DNA of 64,000 bases from Dinoroseobacter sp049800775 (GCF_049800775.1 NZ_JBNAFR010000011.1:56076-120075), one strand, 5' to 3'. Counted from the first letter of the stretch, positions 44,626-53,840 are shown. The notes: generated by a model not told the origin, from the sequence alone. A program made the numbers and translations.

Positions 44626-45720
44626 ATGGACCTCGGAGAAAAGCTCGCCAAGCTCGATTGCACCCTCGGCCATGCCTGCCAGTTCTGCCCGCAGGAAGAC
44701 ACCTGCGCGCTGGACAAGCCGCATCACAATGCCCGCCTGATCGAGGCGCGGCTGCAGGAGATCGCCCAGATCATCGTGGTGCTCGCCAACAAGGGCGGCG
44801 TTGGCAAGAGCACGGTCTCGGCCAACCTTGCCGCCGGGCTCGCGCAGGACGGGTTCCGGGTCGGTGTGGCCGATGCGGATATCCATGGCCCCAATCAGAG
44901 CCGGTTCTTCGGCTTTGCCGGGGCCAAGACCCGCACCACTTATAACGGTCTGAAAACCCACGGGTTTCAAACGGATGGCATCGCGCATTCCGTGAAGGTC
45001 GGCTCCCTGGCCTTCATGCTTGAGGACGACACCACCCCGATCGTCTGGCGCGATGCCTACAAGCATGACTTCATCCACCACCTGATCGGCAGCTTCGACT
45101 GGGGCTCCCTCGACTATCTGATCGTGGACATGCCGCCCGGCACGGGCAACGAGCTGATCACGCTCTGCGATATGCTGGAAGGGTCGAATGTCTCGGGGGT
45201 TCTGGTTTCCACCCCGCAGGCGGTGGCGCAGATGGACAGCCTCAAGGCCGGACGGTTCTGCAAGGAAAGGGGCCTGCCGGTGATCGGCGCGGTCGAGAAC
45301 ATGGCGGGCGTGGTCTGCCCCCATTGCAGCGAGGAGTTTCATCTGTTCCCCGAGGCCGGGCTCGACGCGGCGCTGGCTGCGCTCGAGATCGAGCGCGTCG
45401 CGGCGGTGCCGCTTGCACCCGAGATCGCCATGGGCTCGGATACCGGCGCGCCGGTGGTCTGCGCTCATCCCGAAAGCGTCGCGGCGACGGCCTTCGCGCC
45501 GCTGATCGCGGCGGTGGCGGCCCTTGGGCGCGTAGAGTTTTCCAAGGCAGTGGCGGCAACCCTGGGCGATGTGTTCCAGGACAACCTGTCGGATCGCGAT
45601 CTGAACGCGGCCCTTGCGGAGCTGCCCGATGGCGCAGAGCTCGGCGATGAGATCGCCGCCTTGCTGGGGCAGGAGGCCGGACGGCTCCGCGCGGCCAGCG
45701 ACGAGGGGTCCCGGCCATGA
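44626..45720 (+). CDS. Nbp35/Mrp-like P-loop ATPase with N-terminal cysteine cluster motif
   Basis: 364 residues. Four cysteines at 12, 18, 21 and 27 form a possible N-terminal Fe-S site, as in Nbp35 but with shorter first spacing. KGGVGKSTVSANLA is the deviant Walker A, DADIHGPNQSRFFG and DYLIVDMPPGTGNE the switch/Walker B regions, and CPHC the bridging cysteine pair of Mrp proteins. Such ATPases carry or load Fe-S clusters. It begins three bases after the gamma-subunit stop and overlaps the next gene, so a dedicated maturation role for this oxidoreductase is inferred. Confidence 0.75.
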   Translation: MDLGEKLAKLDCTLGHACQFCPQEDTCALDKPHHNARLIEARLQEIAQIIVVLANKGGVGKSTVSANLAAGLAQDGFRVGVADADIHGPNQSRFFGFAGAKTRTTYNGLKTHGFQTDGIAHSVKVGSLAFMLEDDTTPIVWRDAYKHDFIHHLIGSFDWGSLDYLIVDMPPGTGNELITLCDMLEGSNVSGVLVSTPQAVAQMDSLKAGRFCKERGLPVIGAVENMAGVVCPHCSEEFHLFPEAGLDAALAALEIERVAAVPLAPEIAMGSDTGAPVVCAHPESVAATAFAPLIAAVAALGRVEFSKAVAATLGDVFQDNLSDRDLNAALAELPDGAELGDEIAALLGQEAGRLRAASDEGSRP

Positions 45721-47561
45721 TGGATGGCGCGATGGAGGATCCCGGACGCCGCGCGCTTTTTCGCGGCGCGTTCCGCGCATCCGAGAAAACCGCCACGGGC
45801 TGGCATATGGTCACCAGCCTCGCGGCCGGATCGGGCGATGTGTTCTGGGACGGCTGGGCCGATGAGGCCGGCGTCTTCGTGGTGGGCGATGACGGGGTCA
45901 TCTTTCACTATGACGGCGCGGATTGGACCCGGCAGGCGGCCCCTGCGCCGGTGCCGATCCACGCGCTTTGGGGCCGGTCGCGCGATGATCTCTGGGCGGT
46001 GGGCTGGATGGGGCAGATCCTCCACCATGATGGGCAGGACTGGCGGCATATGCAGGGCTGCGAGGTGGATGGCGCGGGCAAATACGCCAGCAGCCCGGCC
46101 AACACACCGCTCTTTGCGATCACGGGTGGCGAGGATGGCCGCGCCTGGGCCGTGGGGGATCGGGGCACGATCCTGCATTATGACGGAGCCACATGGCAGC
46201 CCGAGGTCTCGGGCACCCGCGCCCATCTGCGCGCGATCACGGCGCTGCCAGATGGTCGCCTGCTCGCGGCGGGCGGCGATGGCACGGTCCTGATCCGCGA
46301 TGCGGATGCGGGCTGGGCGGTGCAACCCTGTGCGCTGCATTCGAACTTCACCGCGGCGCTGACCCTGCCTGATGGTTCGGTCCTGTTGGCGGGCGGGCGG
46401 TATTTCGTCGATGCGGGCGGGTTCCGCGGGGATCTGGCCCTGTGGACGGCGGACGGGGTGACCAAGCTTTTCGAGGGGGCGGCGTTCTCCCGCTTCCGGG
46501 CGCTTGCGGCCTGCAATCGCGGTGTCGTCGCCGTGGGCGATGCCGGGCAGATCCATGTGATCCGCGACGGGCGCATCACCCGGGTCGATAGCGGCATTGC
46601 CCATGACATCCTGGGGATCGTCACGCTGCCTTCGGGCGAGGCCCTCGCCATGGGTGATTTCGGCACCGTGCTGGCCGGGGAGGCTGGCGCGCTGGAGCAT
46701 TTCACCCCCTATCTCGCCGCCGAGGCCGAGACCCCGCGCTGGGAGGCGGCGGAGAGCGGCACGGATCGACAGCTCTGGGGACTTTGGCATGACCGGGACG
46801 GCGGTGCGATCTACGCCTGCGGCGAGGAGGGCACCGTTCTGATCCAGGATCGCGGGCAGTGGGCGGCTTTGCCCCCCGTCGGCAATCTGGGCATCCATGC
46901 GCTCAACCGCGCGCCCGATGGCACGCTGCTGGCCGCCGGTCAGATGGGCGAGATCCACGCCTTTGACGGCGCGCGCTGGCACAAGGCGTTCGACCTGCAT
47001 ATGGACGTGACGATCCTGTCGCTCTGGTCTGATGGAGCCACGCTGATCGCCGCCGGGGATGAGGGGCTCGTGCTCCAGAAAACCCCGGATGCCCCGGACT
47101 GGGTCCGCATGGCAAGCGGCACCAAGAGCGCGCTTTACGGGCTCTGGGGGCCCGATGACCGGCATCTGCTGGCGGTCGGGGATTTTGGTCTCGTGCAGCG
47201 CTGGAACGGGACGCGCTGGGACGCGTTCAACGCGGGCACGGAGTACTTTCTCTTCGACGTCTGGGGGCGTGGGCTGGACGACATTTTCGTTGTCGGCCTG
47301 TCGGGCACGATCGGTCACTTCGATGGCCAGCGCTGGACAATCACCCCGGCACGGGCGCGCGCCGATCTTCTGGCGGTGACCGGGGATGCGGATCAGGTCG
47401 TGGCTGTGGGCGCAGCCGGAACCGTCTATCGCCATGATGGCCAGCGCTGGGCGCCCGAGGCGTCGGGCACGCCGCTTGGCCTGCGTGCCGTCAGCACGGC
47501 ACCCGGCGGCGGGTTTGTGGCCGCAGGCGATCAGGGGAGCCTGCTGGCGCGGCGCGACTAG
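45717..47561 (+). CDS. Beta-propeller repeat protein of unknown function in the Ddh-like operon
   Basis: 614 residues made of repeated ~40-residue units of the type W-A-V-G-x-x-G-x-I-L-H-x-D-G-x-x-W (for example DLWAVGWMGQILHHDGQDW, RAWAVGDRGTILHYDGATW, DIFVVGLSGTIGHFDGQRW). The pattern implies one or two WD40/YCF48-like beta-propellers. There is no signal peptide, so it is predicted cytoplasmic. Its ATG overlaps the ATPase stop (ATGA). An assembly scaffold for the exported enzyme is possible; I do not know the family. Confidence 0.7.
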   Translation: MMDGAMEDPGRRALFRGAFRASEKTATGWHMVTSLAAGSGDVFWDGWADEAGVFVVGDDGVIFHYDGADWTRQAAPAPVPIHALWGRSRDDLWAVGWMGQILHHDGQDWRHMQGCEVDGAGKYASSPANTPLFAITGGEDGRAWAVGDRGTILHYDGATWQPEVSGTRAHLRAITALPDGRLLAAGGDGTVLIRDADAGWAVQPCALHSNFTAALTLPDGSVLLAGGRYFVDAGGFRGDLALWTADGVTKLFEGAAFSRFRALAACNRGVVAVGDAGQIHVIRDGRITRVDSGIAHDILGIVTLPSGEALAMGDFGTVLAGEAGALEHFTPYLAAEAETPRWEAAESGTDRQLWGLWHDRDGGAIYACGEEGTVLIQDRGQWAALPPVGNLGIHALNRAPDGTLLAAGQMGEIHAFDGARWHKAFDLHMDVTILSLWSDGATLIAAGDEGLVLQKTPDAPDWVRMASGTKSALYGLWGPDDRHLLAVGDFGLVQRWNGTRWDAFNAGTEYFLFDVWGRGLDDIFVVGLSGTIGHFDGQRWTITPARARADLLAVTGDADQVVAVGAAGTVYRHDGQRWAPEASGTPLGLRAVSTAPGGGFVAAGDQGSLLARRD

Positions 47562-47704
47562 TCGTGTGCGCGCGGGTTCGGCCGATGGAGCGGGGCCCGA
47601 CTGCGTCCGTCCATCCCTGACGGCGGCGGCTGGCCCAGGCGAGAAGTGTTGCCGCCCCCGCGCGGGGCTTCGGGGACTTGCGGCCTATGATCGGTTCTGC
47701 GGGG

Positions 47705-48583
47705 TCATGCGCACGACCGCGTGACGATCTCCGCGCAGCGGTCGATCAGGCTGCGCATCTCGTCGGTTCGGCCCCTGGCGCCGGGATGCGTGATGTCCTT
47801 TTCCAGCAAAAGCAGCTGCGCCGTGATCTCGGACAGCGGGTCGCTCAACGGCCCTAGCGCCTTTGCCAATCTCTCGCCCTCTTCGTGGTGCTCGGTCATG
47901 TCAGTGGTCGCGGCCAGGCTCAGGATCGTACCGCGATGGGCCACCAGCCGCGCCGAGACCCTCCCGGCAAAGATCCGCCCCGCACGCCCGCGCAACCGAG
48001 CCTCGAAATTGTCCAGCCGCCGGTTTTCACGCAACTCGCTGACATAGGCGTCCCGGTCCGTTGGGTCGACCCAGATCTGCTGAATGTCCTGCGGCGCACC
48101 GTAGAGATCCGCCCATGCCCGGGTCCAATAGACGAAGCGTTCGCGCCCGAGGTCATAAATCACCAGATTGATGGGCGCGGCGTCGATCAGGGCACCGAGT
48201 TGGGGCGCAAAGTCTTGCGCGTCATCCGAGGCCGTCGGCGCATGCTCAGTGTCCGCGATGCGCAGAAGGAAGCCCAGGTCATCGAGTGGCTGCAATGTCA
48301 GGGACAGGGCGCCCGTACCCGCATAGGTCACCTGCTGTGGGACCGGAGCGTGCCCCCCTGCGGCAAAGGCAGTCTGCAGCTGCGTCAGCCCATCGCGCAG
48401 GCCTGTATCCTCGATCCCAGCGCCGATCTGGTCGAAGGGTTGACCGGGGTCCGGGCACGGGACCCGCGCCTGAAACGCCGCGTTGCTGCAGATCAGGCGG
48501 TGATCCCTGTCGAAGAGGGCGATCCCGTCGTGCGATGCGTCGATCATTGCCACAAGGGCGGCGTGTGACAGGGCAGGGTCCAT
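47705..48583 (-). CDS. PAS-domain protein without an output domain
   Basis: 292 residues. Two PAS-like units: residues ~10-115 (IDASHDGIALFDRDHRLICSNAAFQ) and ~125-235 (LIDAAPINLVIYDLGRERFVYWTRAWADLYG). The end is a helical segment (LAKALGPLSDPLSEITAQLLLLEKDI) resembling the start of a kinase dimerisation helix, but there is no HE-x-N/R-x-P box and no ATPase domain. It converges on the Ddh-like operon. It may sense redox or a ligand for another protein, or be a shortened kinase. Confidence 0.6.
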   Translation of the reverse strand: MDPALSHAALVAMIDASHDGIALFDRDHRLICSNAAFQARVPCPDPGQPFDQIGAGIEDTGLRDGLTQLQTAFAAGGHAPVPQQVTYAGTGALSLTLQPLDDLGFLLRIADTEHAPTASDDAQDFAPQLGALIDAAPINLVIYDLGRERFVYWTRAWADLYGAPQDIQQIWVDPTDRDAYVSELRENRRLDNFEARLRGRAGRIFAGRVSARLVAHRGTILSLAATTDMTEHHEEGERLAKALGPLSDPLSEITAQLLLLEKDITHPGARGRTDEMRSLIDRCAEIVTRSCA

Positions 48584-48806
48584 GGCGTGGGCGCTTTCTC
48601 GATGTCAGATGCCCCACTCTGCGCCGAGGGGCCTTGGTCGTATAGCCCCGGGGTGACATGCGTTTGCACACAGGGGGAGAAGGGCGAATGCGCCGGGCGG
48701 CGGTCTGGCACAGGCAGTGTGACCTCGCTCCGACGGCGGCGCTGGCGACGTGCAAACGCCCTTGCGGGACCGGCGTTCAGAGACGCGCGGTCCCGGGCGT
48801 GGCAGG

Positions 48807-49655
48807 CTACTCGAACAGGTCCAGCTCTTCGGTGATCGCCTCCAGTGTTTCGGCGCGCTGCTTGACGGCATCCTGGTTCTTGCCCGCATAGGCAATCGCC
48901 AGCAGACGGAGCATCGACACCACCGTCGCATGGGTGGTCAGCATCCCGTAGCTGGCCACATGGCAGGGCAGCACGGTCTCGGAGAACCGCTCGGCCTGGG
49001 CCTGAAACAGGTGATCGGTGATGGTGATGATCCGCAACCGCGAGGTCCGCGCATAGGTCAGCAACGAGCGGAGCAGCTTGGGCCGATCCTCCAGTGTGAC
49101 GAGGACAAGCGCGTCGCGGGGACCCATCATCGCCAGCTGGCTCGCCCAATCCTGCGCCGCGCCGTCGAGGTAATGCACGTTGTGGCGCAGTCGCGAGAAG
49201 AGGGTCTTGCCTATGCGCGCCGCCCCGTCATCGGCCCCGAACCCGATGAACCAGACCCGCGGCGCCGAAGAGAGGATATCGGCGATCTCGGGCAGCTTGT
49301 CCGAGCGCAGCTCTTCGAAGGTGCGGGTCAGGTTGCGCAGCTCCAGTTCCAGATGATCGCCCATGGACCGGCCCAGAATGACGGGCGCGGTGGCGGCGGG
49401 TTTCTGGGTGTAAGGCTGGGTGCGGTCCCGCTCTTCCCGGGCCTGCAGGCGGACCTCTTCGAAATCCACATATCCCAGACTGCGGAAAAAACGGGCAGTC
49501 GTCGCCTTGGAGACCCCGGCCAGCTTGGCCAGCTCCGTCGCGGTGTGCGTTTCGATAAGGCCCTGATTGTTCACCAGAACTTCGGCAATCTTCTTCTCGC
49601 TGCCCGTCAACCGGGCCTGCTTTTCCTGAATGCGAAGGATCAATCTCGAAGCCAT
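48807..49655 (-). CDS. RpiR/MurR-family transcriptional regulator with SIS domain
   Basis: 282 residues. The N-terminal helix-turn-helix covers residues ~1-75 (VLVNNQGLIETHTATELAKLAGVSKATTARFFRSLGY). A SIS sugar-isomerase-type domain follows (VWFIGFGADDGAARIGKTLFSRL; DALVLVTLEDRPKLLRSLLTYA). Divergent from the cyclo-ligase-like gene across a 95-base gap containing TGAAAC/GTTTCA dyads, so it probably regulates that operon and itself. Confidence 0.85.
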   Translation of the reverse strand: MASRLILRIQEKQARLTGSEKKIAEVLVNNQGLIETHTATELAKLAGVSKATTARFFRSLGYVDFEEVRLQAREERDRTQPYTQKPAATAPVILGRSMGDHLELELRNLTRTFEELRSDKLPEIADILSSAPRVWFIGFGADDGAARIGKTLFSRLRHNVHYLDGAAQDWASQLAMMGPRDALVLVTLEDRPKLLRSLLTYARTSRLRIITITDHLFQAQAERFSETVLPCHVASYGMLTTHATVVSMLRLLAIAYAGKNQDAVKQRAETLEAITEELDLFE

Positions 49656-49699
49656 TTTCCACCCCTATCGCGTGCCGATCCAAAATTCAACTTGACCTT

Positions 49700-49727
49700 T
49701 GAAACGGATGTTTCAGTAATGTGAAAC
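49700..49727. promoter_or_regulatory. Overlapping TGAAAC/GTTTCA operators for the RpiR regulator
   Basis: TGAAAC-GGAT-GTTTCA (49700-49715) is a perfect dyad. Its right arm forms a second dyad GTTTCA-GTAATG-TGAAAC (49710-49727), and a further GTGAAAC follows at 49730. A TTGACC hexamer lies at 49692. It is centred in the divergent gap between the RpiR gene and the cyclo-ligase-like gene. Confidence 0.6.
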
Positions 49728-49750
49728 AGTGAAACTGACGGGGAATCGCA

Positions 49751-50488
49751 ATGTCGAGTTCAAAGGTGGTGCGGGAGCGGATCTGGACCAAGCTGCAGGA
49801 TGTGGCCCGACCGGACACGCGGTTTCACATGAACTTTGCCGAGGTCATTCCCGATTTCGAGGGTTCGGACCTGGCCACGGATCGGGTGGTCTCGCAGGCC
49901 GCCTATGACGCCTCAAGCTTTGCCTTCATCACGCCCGACAACTGCCTTGCGGATCTGCGCCGCCGGATGATCGAAGATGGCAAACCCTTCGTGATGTCGA
50001 CCTATGGCATCTATCGCGGTTTTCTGTTCATCGACCCGGCAAAGATCCCCGAAGGGGCCGCGCTCTATGCCTCCTGGCTCGACGGGATGGAACATTTCGG
50101 CGAACCGATCAGCCTTGAGGGGATCGCCCGGCGCGGGCGGTTCGATCTGATGGTGACGGGCGCCTCGGCCGTGTCGAAAAACGGGGTGCGGTTCGGCAAG
50201 GGGCACGGGTTTTTCGATCTGGAATGGGGGATGTTCACCGATCTCGGCCTCGTGGATGAAACCACGCCGGTGATCGCTGTGGTCCATGACGTGCAACTGG
50301 TGGACGAGGAATTGCAGCCCTCGGAAACCGATATCCTCGTGGATCAGATCGCCACCCCCTCGACCCTGTTCACGGTCGAGCGGCGCGCCAAGCGGCCCTC
50401 GGGGGTCAAATGGCCCCTGCTTGAGCCCAAGCAACTGGCCGAGACCCCGCCGCTGCAAGAGCTTCAACGCATTCAGGGCCTCGCCTGA
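49751..50488 (+). CDS. 5-formyltetrahydrofolate cyclo-ligase-like (MTHFS-domain) protein
   Basis: 245 residues. GVRFGKGHGFFDLEWG at about residue 145 stands where true cyclo-ligases have the GxRxGxGxGYYDR motif, and the ending resembles the family's nucleotide/folate region only loosely. It is the first gene of an operon with an ABC importer, 24 bases before the binding-protein gene. Enzyme activity on 5-formyl-THF is uncertain; relatives of this kind occur beside importers of small nitrogen heterocycles. Confidence 0.65.
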   Translation: MSSSKVVRERIWTKLQDVARPDTRFHMNFAEVIPDFEGSDLATDRVVSQAAYDASSFAFITPDNCLADLRRRMIEDGKPFVMSTYGIYRGFLFIDPAKIPEGAALYASWLDGMEHFGEPISLEGIARRGRFDLMVTGASAVSKNGVRFGKGHGFFDLEWGMFTDLGLVDETTPVIAVVHDVQLVDEELQPSETDILVDQIATPSTLFTVERRAKRPSGVKWPLLEPKQLAETPPLQELQRIQGLA

Positions 50489-50512
50489 ACCTGCCCAACA
50501 AGGAGAGAATTC

Positions 50513-51484
50513 ATGACCCTTCGTCTGTCCCGTCGCCATTTCATGGGCAGTGCCGCTGCCGCCGCTGCCGCGTCCTCGGTCCCGCTACGAGCCTCCGCAG
50601 CCACGCCCTTCACGATGCAGGCGGCCTGGATCAATGACGCCGAGTTTGCCGGCTATTTCCTCGCCATGGATCAGGGGTACTACAAGGAGGAGGGGCTGGA
50701 TCTGACCTATCTCTCCGGCGGGCCCGATGTCATCCCCGAGAGTACCATCATCGCCGGGCGCGCGGATCTCGCGCTGACCACGCCGGACACGACGATCAAG
50801 GCCATTGCCGAGCAGGGCGCGCCATTCAAGATCATCGGCGCGCAGTATCAGAAGAACCCGATCGGGATCGTCTCACTGGTCGAAAGCGGCATCACCTCGC
50901 CTGCGGATCTGGTGGGCAAGACCCTCGCCGTGCCGCCGGTCAACGTGATCTCGGTGGAGGCGATGCTCAAGATCAACGGGATCGATCCGGCGGATGTGAA
51001 CATCGTGCCCTATGCCTATGACCCGACGCCGCTGATCCAGAAGGAGATCGATGCGAGCCTCGATTTCACCACCAACGTGCCCTACACGATTGCGCAGCTG
51101 GGCGGCGAGGCGGCGTCCTTCCTGCTCTATGATTTCGGCTATACCATCTATAACGACACCGTCGTGGTGACCGAGCAGACCCTTGCCGACAAGCGCGATG
51201 AGCTGGTCGCCTGGCTTCGGGCGAGCCGGAAGGGTTGGGTGGAAAACAACGTGGATACAACGCTTTGGCCCGCGAAATGGGCGGATACGCATTTCGCCGG
51301 AACGGGTCGCACCATCGCCAATGAAGAGTTCTTCAACGAGGCGCAGAAGCCACTGATGGAGCATCCCGACGGCATCTTCGCCATGACCGAAGAGGGGATC
51401 GAGGCCAACCTCAAGGCCCTGCGCGAGGTCGGGATCGAAGGCACGCGCGAGATGTTCGACACCACGCTGCTCGACGAGATCTGA
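50513..51484 (+). CDS. ABC transporter substrate-binding protein (SsuA/THI5-like)
   Basis: 323 residues with a twin-arginine signal (LSRRHFMGSAAAAAAASSVPLRASA). The mature part is an NMT1/THI5-like fold (TMQAAWINDAEFAGYFLAMDQGYYKEEGLDL; GRADLALTTPDTTIKAIAEQG). The family binds sulfonates, nitrate, pyrimidine precursors of thiamine or aromatics. The neighbouring MTHFS-like gene hints at a pyrimidine- or pterin-like ligand, which is inference. Confidence 0.8.
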   Translation: MTLRLSRRHFMGSAAAAAAASSVPLRASAATPFTMQAAWINDAEFAGYFLAMDQGYYKEEGLDLTYLSGGPDVIPESTIIAGRADLALTTPDTTIKAIAEQGAPFKIIGAQYQKNPIGIVSLVESGITSPADLVGKTLAVPPVNVISVEAMLKINGIDPADVNIVPYAYDPTPLIQKEIDASLDFTTNVPYTIAQLGGEAASFLLYDFGYTIYNDTVVVTEQTLADKRDELVAWLRASRKGWVENNVDTTLWPAKWADTHFAGTGRTIANEEFFNEAQKPLMEHPDGIFAMTEEGIEANLKALREVGIEGTREMFDTTLLDEI

Positions 51485-52251
51485 TGACGGCCCCGGCCGG
51501 GATCTCTCTCAGCGGGGTCAGCAAGACCTTCGAGGGGCGCGGCAAGACGGTGCAGGCGCTCAGGGATGTGACGCTGAACTGTCCGGCCGGGTCCTTCACC
51601 GCGCTGATCGGGCCCTCTGGCTGCGGAAAATCCACGGCGCTGCGCGTCGCGCTGGGGCTCGAGACGCCCGATACGGGCGAGATCCGGATCCATGGCGACA
51701 CGCCGCTGGAGGCGGCGAGGGCGGGCAAGACCGGGGTCGCGTTCCAGGACGCGGCCCTGCTGCCGTGGCGGTCGGTGCGCCGGAATGTCGAGATGCCGCT
51801 GGAGGTGATCGGCCTCAGCCGCAAGGCCCATGCCGCGCAGGTGCAGGCGATGATCGATCTGGTGGGGCTCAGCGGCTACGAGAATTCCCTGCCCGGTGAG
51901 CTCTCGGGCGGTATGCGTCAGCGGGTGGCGATTGCCCGGGCGCTGGTCACTGAACCGCGCGTGCTTTTCATGGACGAGCCCTTTGGCGCGCTCGACCAGA
52001 TCCTGCGCCGCCAGATGAACGTAGAGCTGCAACGGGTCTGGCAAGAGACCGGCGCCACCGCCTTGCTCGTGACCCATGGCATTGATGAGGCGGTGTTTCT
52101 CGCCGACCGAATTGTCGTGATGCATGCTGGCCCGGGCCGGATCGCCGATATCATCGACGTGCCCTTCGCGCGCCCGCGCCACCCGGACCTCTTTTCGGAC
52201 CCGGCCTTTCACGCGCTGACGGACCGGGTGGCTGCGGTGCTCCATGGCTGA
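51484..52251 (+). CDS. ABC transporter ATP-binding protein (nitrate/sulfonate/thiamine-precursor type)
   Basis: 255 residues. Walker A GPSGCGKST near residue 42, a Q-loop in VAFQDAALLPWRSVRRNVEMPLE, signature LSGGMRQRVAIARALV and Walker B VLFMDEPFGALDQ. This is the usual SsuB/TauB/ThiZ-like form. Its start overlaps the binding-protein stop (TGATG), and its end overlaps the permease start by eight bases. Confidence 0.88.
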   Translation: MTAPAGISLSGVSKTFEGRGKTVQALRDVTLNCPAGSFTALIGPSGCGKSTALRVALGLETPDTGEIRIHGDTPLEAARAGKTGVAFQDAALLPWRSVRRNVEMPLEVIGLSRKAHAAQVQAMIDLVGLSGYENSLPGELSGGMRQRVAIARALVTEPRVLFMDEPFGALDQILRRQMNVELQRVWQETGATALLVTHGIDEAVFLADRIVVMHAGPGRIADIIDVPFARPRHPDLFSDPAFHALTDRVAAVLHG

Positions 52252-53815
52252 GGGGGCGGGTGGCCGCCACGCGGGCCTGCGCAATGTCGCGCTGCTCCTC
52301 CTGCTCTGGGAGGTTGTCGGGCGGCTCGATCTGGTGGCGGGTGGGGCCTTGCCCGGGATCACCGAGATCCTCATCCGGCTGTGGGAGGACCGGGCCGATT
52401 ACCCCCGGCATGTGGGCGCAACCCTGTGGGCCTCGACGCTCGGTTTCCTGATCGGCAATGGGGTGGCCCTGCTGGCGGGAATCGCCTTTACCCTGTCGCC
52501 GACATTGCTGCGGCTGTTTCGCGGGGTGAACATCGCGCTCTTCGCCCTGCCGCCGATCGCGATTGCGCCGATCCTTGTCCTGACCCTGTCCGGGATGGCA
52601 CCGCGGGTCGTGCTTGCGGCACTCTCGGTTTATTTCGTCACCATGACCGCTACGGTGATCGGCCTGACCCAATCGGACAGCCGGGCCAGTGACGTGGTGC
52701 GCGCCTATGGCGGCGGCAAATGGGCCGTGCTGCGTTTGGTGCAGCTGCGCGGGGCGCTGCCGACGATCCTGACCGGGTTCCAGATCGCCGCGCCCAACGC
52801 GGTGCTCGGCGCGATCCTCGCGGAGTTCGGCGGCGGTGGACGCTGGGGGCTGGGGACCTACTTGCTGGGCTCGCTCGGACGGGGCGAGCCGGATCGGCTC
52901 TGGGGGATTGGGTTGGTGGCAACGGCGATTGCGGGGCTGGGGTATCTGGTCTTCGGGCTGATCGCCGGGCGGCTGCTGGGCGCGACCCAAGCGGTGACGC
53001 TGAATGCGGCCACGCCGGATCTGGCCAGCCCGCCGCGCGCCGGGCTGCACAGGGCGCTGATGCTGTGCGGGATGATCGCGATGCCGCTGCTCTTGTGGTG
53101 GGCGTTCATTCTGCTGAGCGGGGTGCCCGCGATGATCTCGAAAACCCCGCTGGGGGTGGTCGAGTATCTGTTTCTGGCCGAGAAGGCCCCGGTCGCGCAG
53201 GCCAAGCTGCGCGCCGCATTGGCCGAAACGCTGCCCATCACCTTTGTCGGGATGGCAGCGGGGATCGGGTTTGCCTTTCTGCTGGCCATTTGCGGCCGCC
53301 TCTTTCCCAATGCGATCCGGGCCTTCATGCCCGTGGCGCTGGTGTCGCAATCCATGCCGCTGGTGGCGCTCACCCCGCTTTTGGTACTGATCTTCGGGCG
53401 GGGGACGAGCCTGACCCTGTGGGTGACGATCTCGGTGACCTTCTTTCCGGCGTTCGTGACCCTGGCCCAGGGTCTGGCATTGGTGCCGCAATCGGCCCGG
53501 GATGTGCCGCGCGCCTATGGCGCCTCGGTCTGGCAGGAACTGCGCATGGTCACGATCCCGGCGGCCTTGCCCTATCTCTTTGCCGCGACGCGGCTGACCG
53601 TGCCGCGCGCCTTGCTGGGGGTGATGATCGCCGAATGGCTCGCCACGGGGCGGGGGCTCGGCAATCTGCTCAACCAATCGCGGGGGCAGCTCGATTTCGG
53701 CATGATCTGGACCGTGGCCTGTGTTTCGGTGCTGGTCTCGGTCCTGCTCTATCAGGCGGTGGTGCTGGTCGAGCGTCGGGTGCTGCGGCGGCTTGGGATG
53801 CAAACCGCGGAATAA
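52244..53815 (+). CDS. Fused double-domain ABC permease
   Basis: 523 residues, twice the normal length of an SsuC/TauC-type permease. Each half has about six membrane segments. The contact loops are ASDVVRAYGGGKWAVLRLVQLRGALP in the first half and ARDVPRAYGASVWQELRMVTIPAALP in the second. The two permeases usually found as a homo- or heterodimer are here one polypeptide. It overlaps the ATPase gene and is last in the operon. Confidence 0.85.
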   Translation: MAEGAGGRHAGLRNVALLLLLWEVVGRLDLVAGGALPGITEILIRLWEDRADYPRHVGATLWASTLGFLIGNGVALLAGIAFTLSPTLLRLFRGVNIALFALPPIAIAPILVLTLSGMAPRVVLAALSVYFVTMTATVIGLTQSDSRASDVVRAYGGGKWAVLRLVQLRGALPTILTGFQIAAPNAVLGAILAEFGGGGRWGLGTYLLGSLGRGEPDRLWGIGLVATAIAGLGYLVFGLIAGRLLGATQAVTLNAATPDLASPPRAGLHRALMLCGMIAMPLLLWWAFILLSGVPAMISKTPLGVVEYLFLAEKAPVAQAKLRAALAETLPITFVGMAAGIGFAFLLAICGRLFPNAIRAFMPVALVSQSMPLVALTPLLVLIFGRGTSLTLWVTISVTFFPAFVTLAQGLALVPQSARDVPRAYGASVWQELRMVTIPAALPYLFAATRLTVPRALLGVMIAEWLATGRGLGNLLNQSRGQLDFGMIWTVACVSVLVSVLLYQAVVLVERRVLRRLGMQTAE

Positions 53816-53840
53816 GTCACCATTCTGGTTGCGTATAGAT

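Noticed and set aside
43513..47435. Two long minus-strand ORFs (755 and 656 codons) across the Ddh-like operon
   Set aside because: Mirror frames of the gamma, ATPase and propeller genes; composition is that of antisense high-GC DNA.
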